From: UMGS1994 sp944386155
GTDB taxonomy: Bacteria; Bacillota; Clostridia; TANB77; CAG-508
Reading direction: 5' to 3'
Assembly: GCA_963931085.1 (NCBI GenBank)
Contig: OZ006973.1
Coordinates: forward strand, 1,302,001 to 1,366,000
DNA: 64,000 nucleotides
The position numbers were made by a program, and so were the translations under genes. The notes beneath the pieces were generated by a model. The model saw nothing but the letters and a program-made list of their open reading frames with translations, made no database searches and was not told where the DNA came from. Numbering within the stretch: position 1 is the stretch's first letter; every line of letters starts with the position of its first letter. Shown here piece by piece: positions 44,039 through 52,975 of this stretch.

Positions 44039-44081
44039 ACATTTACTATTTTTTAATAAACTTAGAAAGAGAGAAATATTT

Positions 44082-44666
44082 ATGATAATTAAAAATCCTA
44101 AATTTGAAATATCTGCAGTAAAACCTGCTCAATATCCAAAAGGAAATTTGCCTGAAATTGTTTTAGTGGGAAAATCAAATGTCGGTAAATCTTCTTTTAT
44201 AAACACTATGCTTAATAGAAAAAATCTTGCAAGAACCAGTAATACTCCAGGAAAAACTAGACAAATAAATTTTTATAACATAGATAGCAATTTTTATTTT
44301 GTAGACCTCCCAGGGTATGGTTATAGTAAACTTTCAAAAGAAGAACAAATAAATATGGGGAAATTTATCGAAGATTATCTTCAAAAATCAAGAAATATAA
44401 AATTAATAATCCTTCTTTTAGATATAAGACATAACCCTACACAAGATGATTTATTAATGTATAAATATATATTAAAAACAAATTTACCATTTATGATAGT
44501 TGCAAATAAAGCAGATAAAATTGCTGTAACTAAAGTTGATTCTGTTATAGAAAATTTAAAAAAAGAACTTGGAATATCTTTTACTACTCTAATTCCATTC
44601 TCTTCTGAAAGAAAAATCTATACAGAAAAATCATGGGAAATTATAGAAGAATTTTTAAATAATTAA
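44082..44666 (+). CDS. ysxC: Ribosome biogenesis GTPase YsxC/EngB
   Basis: This GTPase helps assemble the 50S subunit. 194 residues from the ATG at 44082, preceded by GAGAGAAA; the open frame begins earlier but contains the promoter. G1 is VGKSNVGKSSF, the switch region is SNTPGKTRQINFYN, G3 is DLPGYG, G4 is ANKADK and G5 is the PFSS segment. This is the compact single-G-domain layout of the family. Confidence 0.96.
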   Translation: MIIKNPKFEISAVKPAQYPKGNLPEIVLVGKSNVGKSSFINTMLNRKNLARTSNTPGKTRQINFYNIDSNFYFVDLPGYGYSKLSKEEQINMGKFIEDYLQKSRNIKLIILLLDIRHNPTQDDLLMYKYILKTNLPFMIVANKADKIAVTKVDSVIENLKKELGISFTTLIPFSSERKIYTEKSWEIIEEFLNN

Positions 44667-44811
44667 AATATATAAATATTAAAAATATTTAACACAATAA
44701 AATTTAAATAAAAAGCAAAAATGAGCTTAAAGAATATTTAAGTTCATTTTTGTTTTTGTTCTATATATTAAGAATTATTCGTTAACATAACTCTTTATTT
44801 TTTGCTAATTT

Positions 44812-44822
44812 TGTGGTATAAT
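44812..44822 (+). promoter_or_regulatory. Extended -10 promoter of the 67-residue gene
   Basis: TGTGGTATAAT with TATAAT at 44817-44822; the -35 is weak. Confidence 0.65.
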
Positions 44823-44851
44823 TAAAAGTACTTCAAAGGAGGTATGACTCA

Positions 44852-45055
44852 ATGTTGTATGCAGAGCAAAAAAAGGAAAAGACTTTTAGGTTTGCGTCTA
44901 GCAAGACGGCCTACTACGTCGCATTCGAGAAGCTGGCAACCTTTTGCCACTACTTCGAGTTCGATGTGCAAGGAAACTGTGTAACTATACCTGCTGGATG
45001 CCCTGCCGGAGTTGTTAATACCATGATTCAATATGGTGGAACACTTGTGGCATAA
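44852..45055 (+). CDS. 67-residue protein of unknown function, high GC
   Basis: A compact soluble protein: KTFRFASSKTAYYVAFEKLATF (helix), FEFDVQGNCVTIPAGCPAG, ending MIQYGGTLVA. Two Cys in the centre. No family recognised. The gene is far richer in GC than ysxC beside it (for example GACGGCCTACTACGTCGCA), with its own extended -10 promoter, AAAGGAGG ribosome binding site and GC-rich terminator. Confidence 0.55.
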   Translation: MLYAEQKKEKTFRFASSKTAYYVAFEKLATFCHYFEFDVQGNCVTIPAGCPAGVVNTMIQYGGTLVA

Positions 45056-45071
45056 ATTTTTCTTAGGCTCG

Positions 45072-45106
45072 AAGGCGACGCCCCACACTAAGGGCGCCGC
45101 CTTTTA
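45072..45106 (+). terminator. Terminator of the 67-residue gene
   Basis: AAGGCGACGCCC (45072-45083) pairs with GGGCGCCGCCTT (45092-45103), then TTT. Confidence 0.9.
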
Positions 45107-45113
45107 ATTTGCT

Positions 45114-45470
45114 TTAAATTCCAAGATCAATCGAACCATTTCTGATAATACTAATCTCGTATGTTTTGCAAGGTTCCTTTACTTTTACGCTAACCATAGC
45201 ATCAAAATCAAAAAAAGCAGACATGATTTCGATTATAATCACACATAATTCATCTAGGTCTCCTGCATCAATTGGTTTGATATTTTTTCTCACAAATTCA
45301 ATCAAATCTCGAGCTTTTTCTTCTTCGATGTATTCATTCGAATATAGGGTAAATGATCTCCCATCATCGAACTTGAAATGTCTTTGATACTTTTTTCCCT
45401 CTTCTTTTTCCTTCTTGTTAAAATGCCTCATTAAAAACCGGGCAAAAATCTTACTAAACATTTCTTTCAT
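45114..45470 (-). CDS. 118-residue protein of unknown function
   Basis: A basic N-terminus (FARFLMRHFNKKEKEEGKKY) leads to a mixed alpha/beta domain: RHFKFDDGRSFTLYSNEYI, EKARDLIEFVRKNI, DLDELCVIIIEIMSAFFDFD, MVSVKVKEPCKTYEISII. No family recognised. GC is moderately above neighbours. AGGAGGATG before the ATG and a promoter at 45495-45523. It converges with the 67-residue gene and may share its hairpin. Confidence 0.55.
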   Translation of the reverse strand: MKEMFSKIFARFLMRHFNKKEKEEGKKYQRHFKFDDGRSFTLYSNEYIEEEKARDLIEFVRKNIKPIDAGDLDELCVIIIEIMSAFFDFDAMVSVKVKEPCKTYEISIIRNGSIDLGI

Positions 45471-45494
45471 CCTCCTAAAATTTTTATCTATAAT

Positions 45495-45523
45495 ATAATA
45501 ACATATTTCCTTCTCAAATACAA
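45495..45523 (-). promoter_or_regulatory. Sigma-A promoter of the 118-residue gene
   Basis: On the minus strand TTGTAT, 17 bases, TATTAT. Confidence 0.65.
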
Positions 45524-45525
45524 AT

Positions 45526-45549
45526 AACGAGCCTATTACAAGGCTCGTT
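45526..45549 (-). terminator. Terminator after the DUF951 gene
   Basis: AACGAGCCT (45526-45534) pairs with AGGCTCGTT (45541-45549); the minus strand continues T-rich. It overlaps the upstream flank of the next gene's promoter. Confidence 0.75.
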
Positions 45550-45572
45550 TAATAATTAATTAATTAATTTAT

Positions 45573-45752
45573 TTATTTGTTTATTTTTTTCTTAATCATT
45601 TTTAATGCTTTAGGTCTCTCTACAGTAATTATATGTTCACATCCTAAACATTTAAATTTAAAATCAACACCAACTCTTATAATTTGCCATTTATTACTTC
45701 CGCATGGATGTTTTTTCTTCATCTCAACAATATCATCTATATTATATTCCAT
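45573..45752 (-). CDS. DUF951 family protein
   Basis: 59 residues: YNIDDIVEMKKKHPCGSNKWQIIRVGVDFKFKCLGCEHIITVERPKALK. This is the DUF951 pattern with HPCGS and a CLGC pair, a small zinc-binding beta protein widespread in Firmicutes and often encoded beside ychF or parB. The ATG at 45752 follows GAGGTG; a GTG at 45761 overlaps that site. The role is unknown. Confidence 0.88.
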   Translation of the reverse strand: MEYNIDDIVEMKKKHPCGSNKWQIIRVGVDFKFKCLGCEHIITVERPKALKMIKKKINK

Positions 45753-45775
45753 ATCTATCACCTCTATATAAAAAA

Positions 45776-45812
45776 GCGGCCTGGCAACGCTTTTTTCATG
45801 TGCCAGACCGCC
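45776..45812 (-). terminator. Terminator of the 127-residue gene
   Basis: GCGGCCTGGCA (45776-45786) pairs with TGCCAGACCGC (45801-45811) with one mismatch; a TTTTTT tract follows on the minus strand. Confidence 0.9.
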
Positions 45813-45819
45813 TCACGAC

Positions 45820-46203
45820 TCACACCCTGCTAAAGAGCTTCTTTTTCACCTTGATGGTGATTTTCCGCGTCCTCATCGAAACAGGTGCAGATGCCATGAG
45901 TTCTCTTTCGTCTACGAGACTCCACTTTTGATTGCCTGACAAGACAACGCTCGCAAACTGGAGATGCAAGGGCATCTCTTCGGTACAGGTTTTTGTGTAG
46001 ACCCTCACTTTGTAAGCCTTCCGAAGAACATCCAACTCTTCATCAAGCCGCCTATCAGTAAAAGCCTCAAGCAGCTTACCTGCAATGTCTTTACTAAGCT
46101 GCCCTACCCAATCTTCCACCTCGATAGAGATGTAATTTGCGCTGTACAGATTCTCCGCTTGGAGTAAATCTGCCGAATAAACGCTCACAGGAACACTGTT
46201 CAT
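45820..46203 (-). CDS. 127-residue protein of unknown function, high GC
   Basis: A soluble alpha/beta protein: MNSVPVSVYSADLLQAENLY, a helix DWVGQLSKDIAGKLLEAFTD, RLDEELDVLRKAYKVRVYTK and a basic C-terminus (RTRKITIKVKKKLFSRV). No family recognised. The composition is foreign to its surroundings. Promoter 46242-46270, AAGGAGGG before the ATG and a strong terminator make it an independent unit between gltX and the DUF951 gene. Confidence 0.55.
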   Translation of the reverse strand: MNSVPVSVYSADLLQAENLYSANYISIEVEDWVGQLSKDIAGKLLEAFTDRRLDEELDVLRKAYKVRVYTKTCTEEMPLHLQFASVVLSGNQKWSLVDERELMASAPVSMRTRKITIKVKKKLFSRV

Positions 46204-46241
46204 TAGGTAAAAACCCTCCTTATTAATTAAGAATAGACTTA

Positions 46242-46270
46242 ATTATAGCACATTTAAAAAATTTATTCAA
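46242..46270 (-). promoter_or_regulatory. Sigma-A promoter of the 127-residue gene
   Basis: On the minus strand TTGAAT, 17 bases, TATAAT with an upstream TGTGC. It lies just past, and 3 bases inside, the gltX stop. Confidence 0.8.
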
Positions 46271-46272
46271 CT

Positions 46273-47916
46273 TTACTTATTTACCCTTTTTAAAATAGAT
46301 TCTTTTCCTAAAACTTGTAATATTTCATATAAATCTGGTGTATTTGCTCTACCTGTTACCTTTACTCTAATTACAGTACTTATATCTCCAACATGACCTT
46401 TGTATGAATCTGGATTATTCTTATACTCTTTTACTTCTCTTGCATATCCTAGCTCTTCTGATAAATCCTTCATCTTATTAAACCATGTTTGTTTGTCATC
46501 ATTTTCATCATAATATTTATCAAAATACGTACTTACTATCTTCTTAATCTCATCTTCGTCAGTTACCTTTTGATACTCATATTCTATATTTGAAGTTAAA
46601 AATCTATCATCAAACATATATATTATTGAATCTTTAACATCAGACCATTTTGCAATATCTTTTCTAGGTTTTACATTTCCTCTTTCTATTCCAAAAATCT
46701 TTAGAGCATATTCTTTGTCTCTATTTAATAATTCATATAAATCTTTATCATATATATTTGACCAATTTAAAACATCTTCTAAAACTTTTTCAGCAGAATA
46801 AGTAGATATTACTGTTTTTGATACATCTAATAATTTTACCATATCAAATAAAGCTCCACTTACTCCCATTTTCTTAATATCAAAATTAAAATCATCTATT
46901 GATTTATCTTTATTGCCTTTTCTCCATGCTTCAAAATTAGAATTTGCAATATTCATTAAATATTCTATAACCGCTTCTTTAGGAATTCCCTCTTCTCTAT
47001 AATAACTTACAGCAGCTTCTGGATCTTTTCTTTTACTTAACTTTCTCTTATTTCCATCTTCTTCTTTCATTATAGGAGCAATATGTGCATATTTAGGTGG
47101 CTTAAATCCTAACATATAAAATAATTGTAAATGAAGTGGTACTGAAGCTACCCATTCATCTGCTCTTATTACTAAATTAGTTCTCATTAAATGATCATCT
47201 ACTGCATGAGCAAAATGATATGTTGGAAGTCCATCTGATTTAATAATTACTATATCTTGATCATTTTCTGGAAATTCTATATTTCCCTTTATTAAATCTT
47301 TATGCTTAATTTTCTTATCTGGATTTCCTGGTGATTTTAATCTTACTATATAACTATCACCATTTTTAATTTTTTCCATAGCCATATCTACAGGCATATT
47401 TCTACATCTTGTCCATGTTCCATAATATCCTGTTCTTTGTCTTGCTTTTGTTTGATTTTCTCTTATTTCATTTAAATCTTCTGCAGAACAAAAACATGGG
47501 TATGCTAGTCCTTTTTCAAGTAAACTTTTAGCATATGCTTGATATATATCTTTTCTTTTACTTTGAATATATGGTCCATAATTTCCATTATCTGTTCCAT
47601 CTGTATTTAAAGATTCATCTGGTGATAAATCATATTCTTTTAAAGAAGTTAATATTTCAGATACTCCATTTTCAACTTCTCTTTTTTGATCTGTATCTTC
47701 TATTCTTACAAAGAATACACCATCGGTTTGTTTTGCAATTTTTTTAGCAACTAAACTTTGATAAAGTCCTCCTATATGAACAAATCCTGTTGGACTTGGT
47801 GCAAATCTTGTAACTACAGCACCTTCTTTTAAATCTCTTTCTGGATATTTTTCCTCATAATATGATATATCCTTTGCATCTGGAAATATTAAATCTGCTA
47901 ATTCTTTATATCCCAT
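46273..47916 (-). CDS. gltX: Glutamyl-tRNA synthetase
   Basis: 547 residues from the ATG at 47916 (GAGGTAG upstream). It is a class I synthetase: TRFAPSPTGFVHIGGLYQS contains the HIGH-type motif (HIGG). CFCSAEDLNEIRE, KSDGLPTYHFAHAVDDHLM and KRKLSKRKDPEA (KMSKS-type) follow in order. It charges tRNA-Glu. The motif set cannot tell whether it is discriminating or also charges tRNA-Gln. The C-terminal part is somewhat longer than in many bacterial GltX proteins and carries the anticodon-binding helices. Confidence 0.93.
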   Translation of the reverse strand: MGYKELADLIFPDAKDISYYEEKYPERDLKEGAVVTRFAPSPTGFVHIGGLYQSLVAKKIAKQTDGVFFVRIEDTDQKREVENGVSEILTSLKEYDLSPDESLNTDGTDNGNYGPYIQSKRKDIYQAYAKSLLEKGLAYPCFCSAEDLNEIRENQTKARQRTGYYGTWTRCRNMPVDMAMEKIKNGDSYIVRLKSPGNPDKKIKHKDLIKGNIEFPENDQDIVIIKSDGLPTYHFAHAVDDHLMRTNLVIRADEWVASVPLHLQLFYMLGFKPPKYAHIAPIMKEEDGNKRKLSKRKDPEAAVSYYREEGIPKEAVIEYLMNIANSNFEAWRKGNKDKSIDDFNFDIKKMGVSGALFDMVKLLDVSKTVISTYSAEKVLEDVLNWSNIYDKDLYELLNRDKEYALKIFGIERGNVKPRKDIAKWSDVKDSIIYMFDDRFLTSNIEYEYQKVTDEDEIKKIVSTYFDKYYDENDDKQTWFNKMKDLSEELGYAREVKEYKNNPDSYKGHVGDISTVIRVKVTGRANTPDLYEILQVLGKESILKRVNK

Positions 47917-48018
47917 ATAATCTACCTCTCTATTCTTCTTTTTATTTATAAAATTCAGCTCAATTATACCAAAGCTTCCTTTATTTTTCAATATTTATAC
48001 GCAAAAGAAGATTAAGAA

Positions 48019-48699
48019 CTAGAAAATATTTTCTAGTTCTTTTAAATCTTTTATAACTATATAATCTTTTGCATCTTCTGCTTGTTTTAAATCTCGCGTA
48101 CCATCTATATCTAAAAGAATTGCTTTCATACCTACTCTATTTGCTCCAGATATATCTGTACGCTTGTCATCACCAATCATTATACATTCATCTTTGGTTG
48201 CTCCAATTTCTTTTAACAAATTATCAAAAGCTTCTTTAAAAGGTTTTGCACCAATTTCATCTGATCCAAATACTCTTATAAAATATTTATCTAAAGAAAG
48301 ATTTCTTATTCTCTCTTTTTGTATTCTAGAGTAAAAGTTAGAAAAAACATATAGGTTATAACCTTTATTTATTAAATATTCTAATGTCTCTTTTGTAACT
48401 AGAGCTTCTCTACAAAACTTGCTTCCTATAACTTCAATTATTTCTTCCATAAACTCTACCTGAAAATCAGTATCTAATTCTTTATTTACAAAGTCAGTCA
48501 TATCTTTTAAGTTATAATATATATTTTCTCTTGTAAAATCACAATCATAATTTCCAATAGACCTGTATATATCATTATAAAGACTTTCATCATAACCATA
48601 TTTTTTTAAAACTTTTTTATATTCTAGTTTATCTTCTTCTTCATTTTTTACAATAGTATTATCTACATCAAATATTATATTTTTTATTTTTATTTTCAT
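48019..48699 (-). CDS. HAD-family hydrolase
   Basis: 226 residues: IIFDVDNTIVKNE is HAD motif I (DxD), VFSNFYS is motif II, and GAKPFKEAF with MIGDDKRTDISGANRVGM is motifs III/IV. The helical cap is between motifs I and II, as in YjjG/PGP-type nucleotidases. It is probably a phosphatase of small metabolites. The stop lies within a perfect hairpin (AAGAACTAGAAAA/TTTTCTAGTTCTT, 48012-48039) that may terminate transcription. It follows rnj by 42 bases. Confidence 0.88.
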   Translation of the reverse strand: MKIKIKNIIFDVDNTIVKNEEEDKLEYKKVLKKYGYDESLYNDIYRSIGNYDCDFTRENIYYNLKDMTDFVNKELDTDFQVEFMEEIIEVIGSKFCREALVTKETLEYLINKGYNLYVFSNFYSRIQKERIRNLSLDKYFIRVFGSDEIGAKPFKEAFDNLLKEIGATKDECIMIGDDKRTDISGANRVGMKAILLDIDGTRDLKQAEDAKDYIVIKDLKELENIF

Positions 48700-48741
48700 T
48701 TATTCCCCATTTTTTATTTTTGCTATTTTACTTTTATTTTT

Positions 48742-50682
48742 TTAGACTTCCATAATAATTGGTAAAATCATTGGATTTCTTTTTGTTTTGGCAAATATAT
48801 AATCACGTAAACCTTCTTTTAGCTTAGCTTTTATAGTTGCCCAATCTCTTACTCCAGACTCTTCTAAAACATCAATCTCATCTCTTAATACATGTTTTAC
48901 TTCTTCCATTAAGTTTTCAGATTCTTTAACATAAACAAATCCTCTTGAAATAACATCTGGACCTGCTAAAATCTCTCCTGTTGAAGAATCCATTGTAAGA
49001 ACTACAATAATCAATCCATCTTGTGATAAATGTTGTCTATCTCTTAAAACTATATTTCCAACATCTCCAACTCCAAGTCCATCAACCATTATTTTTCCAA
49101 ATGGTACAACACCTGTAAGTTTTGCTTCTTCTTCATTAAGTTCTAATACTCTACCATTAGTCATTAAGAAAATATTTTCTGGTGGAATACCAACTTTTTT
49201 AGCAGTATCACTATGAGCTATTAGTTGTCTATATTCTCCATGAACTGGTATAAAATATTTAGGTCTTATTAATGAAAGCATTAATTTTTGCTCTTCTTGG
49301 CAAGCGTGACCTGAAACATGTATAGCCTCTAAAGAACTATAAACAACTTCAGCACCAATTTTCATTAAATCATCTATAACTTTTGCAACATATTTTTCAT
49401 TACCTGGTATAGGATTTGCAGAAATAATTACTAAATCATTTGGTGTTATAGTAACTTTTTTATGCTCTCCTGCTGCCATTCTAGTCAAAGCTGACATTGT
49501 TTCACCTTGACTTCCAGTTGTAATTATAACTAATTGCTCATCTGGATAATTTTTAATCATATCAATATCAATAAATACATGGTCTGGAACATTAATATAT
49601 CCAAGTTCCATAGCAGTATCTATCATATTTATCATACTTCTTCCACATACTGCAATTTTTCTATTATTTGCTACTGCTGAATTTACTATTTGTTGTACTC
49701 TATGAACATTTGAAGCAAATGTTGCAACTACTATCCTTTTTGTACAATTAAAGAATAATTTATCTAAAACCTCTCCAACAGAACTTTCAGACATAGTATA
49801 TCCTTTTCTTTCAGAGTTTGTACTATCAGACATAAGTGCTAATACGCCTTTATTACCAAGTTCAGCAAGTCTTCCAAAATCCATTTTTTCATCATCTATT
49901 GGTGTATAATCTATTTTAAAGTCACCTGTATGAACAACAGTACCTACTGGTGTGTGTATAGCTAAAGCGACAGCATCAGGAATACTATGACAACTCCTAA
50001 TAAATTCTACTCTTATTTTTCCAAGTACTATTGTTTGTCCTTGATTTACTATTTTAAGTTTTGTACTTTTTAATAATTTATGTTCTTCTAATTTATGACT
50101 TATTAAACCTGCTGTAAGTTTTGTAGCATAAATTGGAACATTTATTTTACTTAATAAATATGGGATAGCTCCTATATGATCTTCATGACCGTGAGTTATT
50201 ACTAATCCTCTAATTTTTTCTCTATTTTTCTCTAGATAAGTAAAATCTGGTATTACTAAATCAATACCAAGCATATCGTCTTCAGGAAATGCTAAACCAC
50301 AGTCTACAAGTACTATATCATCGCCATATTCAAAAACAGTAATATTCTTTCCTATTTCTTGAATACCTCCAAGTGGTATAATCTTTAATTTTTCTTGTTT
50401 AAATCTAAATTCTAATTTATTATCGCTTTTTTTATTTTTTTGCTCTTTTTGAATATTACGAGTATTTGTTGCATTTACATTTTTTCTAACACTTGATTTT
50501 TTTATTAATTTAGCATTTTCACTTAAATTGTTATTTATTACTTCTTTTTTTTCAAGTTTTTGATTACTATTCTTAATATTATTATTTTCTACTTTTGTAT
50601 CTTTTACAGTTCTTTTTCTATTATTTTTATTAACATTTTGAACTGAATTAACTTTACTTAAATTGTTTTTATTTTCCTCCAT
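48742..50682 (-). CDS. rnjA: Ribonuclease J
   Basis: 646 residues from the ATG at 50682 (AAGGAG upstream). Residues 1-97 are a Lys/Asn-rich, probably disordered extension. The metallo-beta-lactamase core begins LKIIPLGGIQEIGKN, with THGHEDHIGAIPYLL (H164, H166, D168, H169) and HTGDFK. The beta-CASP motifs follow (SDSTN, ATFASNVHR, TGSQGE, VHVSGHA-type HVSGHA, PVHGEYR). RNase J is an endo- and 5'-3' exoribonuclease central to mRNA decay and rRNA maturation. The N-terminal tail is longer than the few residues usual for B. subtilis RNase J1. A consensus promoter lies 430 bases upstream. Confidence 0.95.
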   Translation of the reverse strand: MEENKNNLSKVNSVQNVNKNNRKRTVKDTKVENNNIKNSNQKLEKKEVINNNLSENAKLIKKSSVRKNVNATNTRNIQKEQKNKKSDNKLEFRFKQEKLKIIPLGGIQEIGKNITVFEYGDDIVLVDCGLAFPEDDMLGIDLVIPDFTYLEKNREKIRGLVITHGHEDHIGAIPYLLSKINVPIYATKLTAGLISHKLEEHKLLKSTKLKIVNQGQTIVLGKIRVEFIRSCHSIPDAVALAIHTPVGTVVHTGDFKIDYTPIDDEKMDFGRLAELGNKGVLALMSDSTNSERKGYTMSESSVGEVLDKLFFNCTKRIVVATFASNVHRVQQIVNSAVANNRKIAVCGRSMINMIDTAMELGYINVPDHVFIDIDMIKNYPDEQLVIITTGSQGETMSALTRMAAGEHKKVTITPNDLVIISANPIPGNEKYVAKVIDDLMKIGAEVVYSSLEAIHVSGHACQEEQKLMLSLIRPKYFIPVHGEYRQLIAHSDTAKKVGIPPENIFLMTNGRVLELNEEEAKLTGVVPFGKIMVDGLGVGDVGNIVLRDRQHLSQDGLIIVVLTMDSSTGEILAGPDVISRGFVYVKESENLMEEVKHVLRDEIDVLEESGVRDWATIKAKLKEGLRDYIFAKTKRNPMILPIIMEV

Positions 50683-51117
50683 AAAATCTCCTTCTTTATC
50701 ATTATTTTTCTTATGTTTATTATAAAAACGCATAAAAAATTAGCTTAAAATAAAATATATTTCTCATTTAATACATTTTACTTAAACTAATGATCCAAAA
50801 ACATTAAAATATTATTTTATTTCCAACACAAATTAAAATTATATTTAAAAAATATAATAATATATTAACTCTTATTTTAAATTTTAAATCCGCTCACATA
50901 CTTTTTATTAATATTATTCCGATCTTTTTTACTTATCATTATCTTATAAAAGATAATATTACATATTATTACGCACTACAAAAAAATTATTTAACTACAC
51001 ACCTTTTAAATAATTTAATTAATAATATTTAATTTTTCCGAACCATTAATTTAAATTTTTATAAAAACATCTCTTTTTTATACCACAAAACTTTAAAGAT
51101 GTGGTAACAACTGTAAA
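50683..51117 (-). promoter_or_regulatory. Long untranslated leader of the RNase J gene
   Basis: The region between the promoter at 51120-51148 and the rnjA start contains no credible gene. It is very AT-rich and begins with a hairpin (ACCACATCTTTAAAG/TTTTGTGGT type, 51082-51105). I see no known riboswitch core. Confidence 0.5.
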
Positions 51118-51119
51118 AT

Positions 51120-51148
51120 ATTATACTATTTTTTATTTACTTTGTCAA
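51120..51148 (-). promoter_or_regulatory. Consensus sigma-A promoter upstream of rnjA
   Basis: On the minus strand TTGACA, exactly 17 bases, TATAAT: a perfect match to the vegetative consensus. Confidence 0.85.
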
Positions 51149-51189
51149 ATTATTAATCTTTAAAAACCGCAGTAGAGTTACATATCTCA

Positions 51190-52116
51190 CTATTTTTCAA
51201 TATATCTTGCAAGCATTATATTCTTATCAAATCTATTTTCAAAACCAATTTTTAAATAAAAATCATCTATTAATTTCGTTAATAAAACTTTATTAAAAAT
51301 TTCTTTTCCATTTGTATATGAAGCATGTACTATATATCCATCACCAAAATACATCATAATATGATTCATGTGTATGTTTGGATTATGATTTTCATTTTCT
51401 TTATCTATAATCCCAATAATAAAATCTCCTATTTGCATTTTGCTTATATCTATTTTTTCACCAAATTTATCCACATATTGCACAACTTTTATTTTTTTCT
51501 TAATTGCATCATCTTCTAAAAAAGCATTTGCATAATAATCTCTTGTTACCCAAATATTTGGTTTAAATACTCCTTTTTTTACTTCTATTTTATTTAATCC
51601 ATCTCTTACCATATTTTCTTTAAATACTCTGTTTAAAATAGTATCGCAAAATGCAGAACAATCATAAGAATAATATTGTTCATTTTCTTTATTTTCATCT
51701 TCAATTATTTCTTTTTCATAATAAGGAATATTAAAATATCCATTTAGTCTTGTTTTTCCTGACTTATAAAATTTATAATCTAATTTTGCTGAATAAGAAT
51801 TATTTTGATTTAAAATTCTTATAGCTTCATTTATCATTTTAATTTTTCCTTGTTTAGATACATCTTTTATTTTTTTATAATCATTATCTTTTTCATTTAT
51901 ATTCTCAATTAATTTTATTTTTTCATCACTCAAACTAGATTTAATTACATATCCATATGATTCTTTATATTTAACTTTACAATAAATTTCACTTTCATCT
52001 TTATCTATTATATTATTCTCTATTATTTCTACTTCATCATTTATATTTAAAATATCAATTACCTCTGATTTCAAATTTACATTTTTTCTCAAAATTGCTT
52101 CTCTTACAATAAACAA
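51190..52116 (-). CDS. SH3 plus NlpC/P60-type cysteine peptidase domain
   Basis: 308 residues. Residues 1-60 look like a bacterial SH3 domain (EAILRKNVNLKSEVIDILNINDEVEI). YYSYDCSAFCDTILNRV gives Cys153, and HMNHIMMYFGDGYIVHASY gives His252 and His264, as in NlpC/P60 peptidoglycan endopeptidases (catalytic Cys and His). About 100 residues separate the Cys from the first His, more than in compact family members. There is no signal peptide, odd for a wall enzyme, so it may act on an internal substrate or leave with help from another system. Confidence 0.68.
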   Translation of the reverse strand: MFIVREAILRKNVNLKSEVIDILNINDEVEIIENNIIDKDESEIYCKVKYKESYGYVIKSSLSDEKIKLIENINEKDNDYKKIKDVSKQGKIKMINEAIRILNQNNSYSAKLDYKFYKSGKTRLNGYFNIPYYEKEIIEDENKENEQYYSYDCSAFCDTILNRVFKENMVRDGLNKIEVKKGVFKPNIWVTRDYYANAFLEDDAIKKKIKVVQYVDKFGEKIDISKMQIGDFIIGIIDKENENHNPNIHMNHIMMYFGDGYIVHASYTNGKEIFNKVLLTKLIDDFYLKIGFENRFDKNIMLARYIEK

Positions 52117-52257
52117 AAAACCACCTCATTATTTCAAAATTTATCTTTTAATTTAACTTTTCTTACAACTTAAATATCTTATTAATTTTAATTATTATAT
52201 CATAAATATTATTATTAAAAATTGTAATTAGTATTTTATATTTTAAAGTTTATTTAA

Positions 52258-52286
52258 TTGTTTTATGTAAACTTTTGTGCTATAAT
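52258..52286 (+). promoter_or_regulatory. Sigma-A promoter of the acetyltransferase gene
   Basis: TTGTTT (52258-52263), 17 bases, TATAAT (52281-52286) with TGTGC before it. Confidence 0.8.
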
Positions 52287-52322
52287 AAATTTAGGCAAAT
52301 TATAGAAAGGAGGTCACCAACT

Positions 52323-52790
52323 TTGGATAGACCTATTTATATACGGAAACTAACCACTGCTGATGCTGAAATTTACAAAAACATTTCTTATGGAGAATCT
52401 CTCCATAGATATGTTTCTTTTATGGAAGCAAAAAGTATCTCAGAAGCAGAAAGGATCATATCCTTCAACACATGTCTGTTTTCTACTATGTATGGAATCT
52501 TTCGAGCTAGTGATAACAAGCTAGTTGGAGCTTTAATTACCTCATGGTACGAACCAGACAAAGAAATGACGGTCCACTGCTTCATAGGAGAATATTACAG
52601 AAGGAAACACTATGCTTATGAGTCCCTAATTGTTCTCTCTCGGCTCGTAAAGCAGAAGTCACCCAAAGTAAAGACTCTCGTATTCGAAGTCAGAAAAACT
52701 AACAAGGCAAGTATCGCTCTGCAGAAAGCCTTAGGATCTGAACTTGTGAAGGAAAATGATAAACTTTACTTCTACCATTTGTACGTATAA
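52323..52790 (+). CDS. GNAT-family acetyltransferase, atypical base composition
   Basis: 155 residues from the TTG at 52323; AAAGGAGG lies about 10 bases upstream, and the longer frame would begin inside the promoter. PIYIRKLTTADAEIYK is strand 1 and helix 1, LVGALITSWYE is the central hairpin, FIGEYYRRKHYAYESL occupies the acetyl-CoA loop region, and KTNKASIALQKALGSELV is the motif B helix. Substrate unknown. GC and codons differ from neighbours. It has its own promoter and terminator. Confidence 0.8.
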   Translation: MDRPIYIRKLTTADAEIYKNISYGESLHRYVSFMEAKSISEAERIISFNTCLFSTMYGIFRASDNKLVGALITSWYEPDKEMTVHCFIGEYYRRKHYAYESLIVLSRLVKQKSPKVKTLVFEVRKTNKASIALQKALGSELVKENDKLYFYHLYV

Positions 52791-52794
52791 GCCT

Positions 52795-52834
52795 AGCCCC
52801 AGGCTCCCCTAAAAAGGAGTTTGGGCTTTTTTTG
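52795..52834 (+). terminator. Terminator of the acetyltransferase gene
   Basis: AGCCC...GGCTCC pairs with GGAGTTTGGGCT around TCCTAAAAA-like loop, followed by TTTTTTT. Confidence 0.88.
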
Positions 52835-52975
52835 TCTAATTATTAATATTTTTGTCTTACTATTTTTCTTGAATTTTATATTTTATCATTTTATACTTTT
52901 ATCATAAAAATTTTGAATTTATAATTTTATTATTGCTTCTTTCTTGTTTAAAAATACAATAAAAGGAGTGATATT

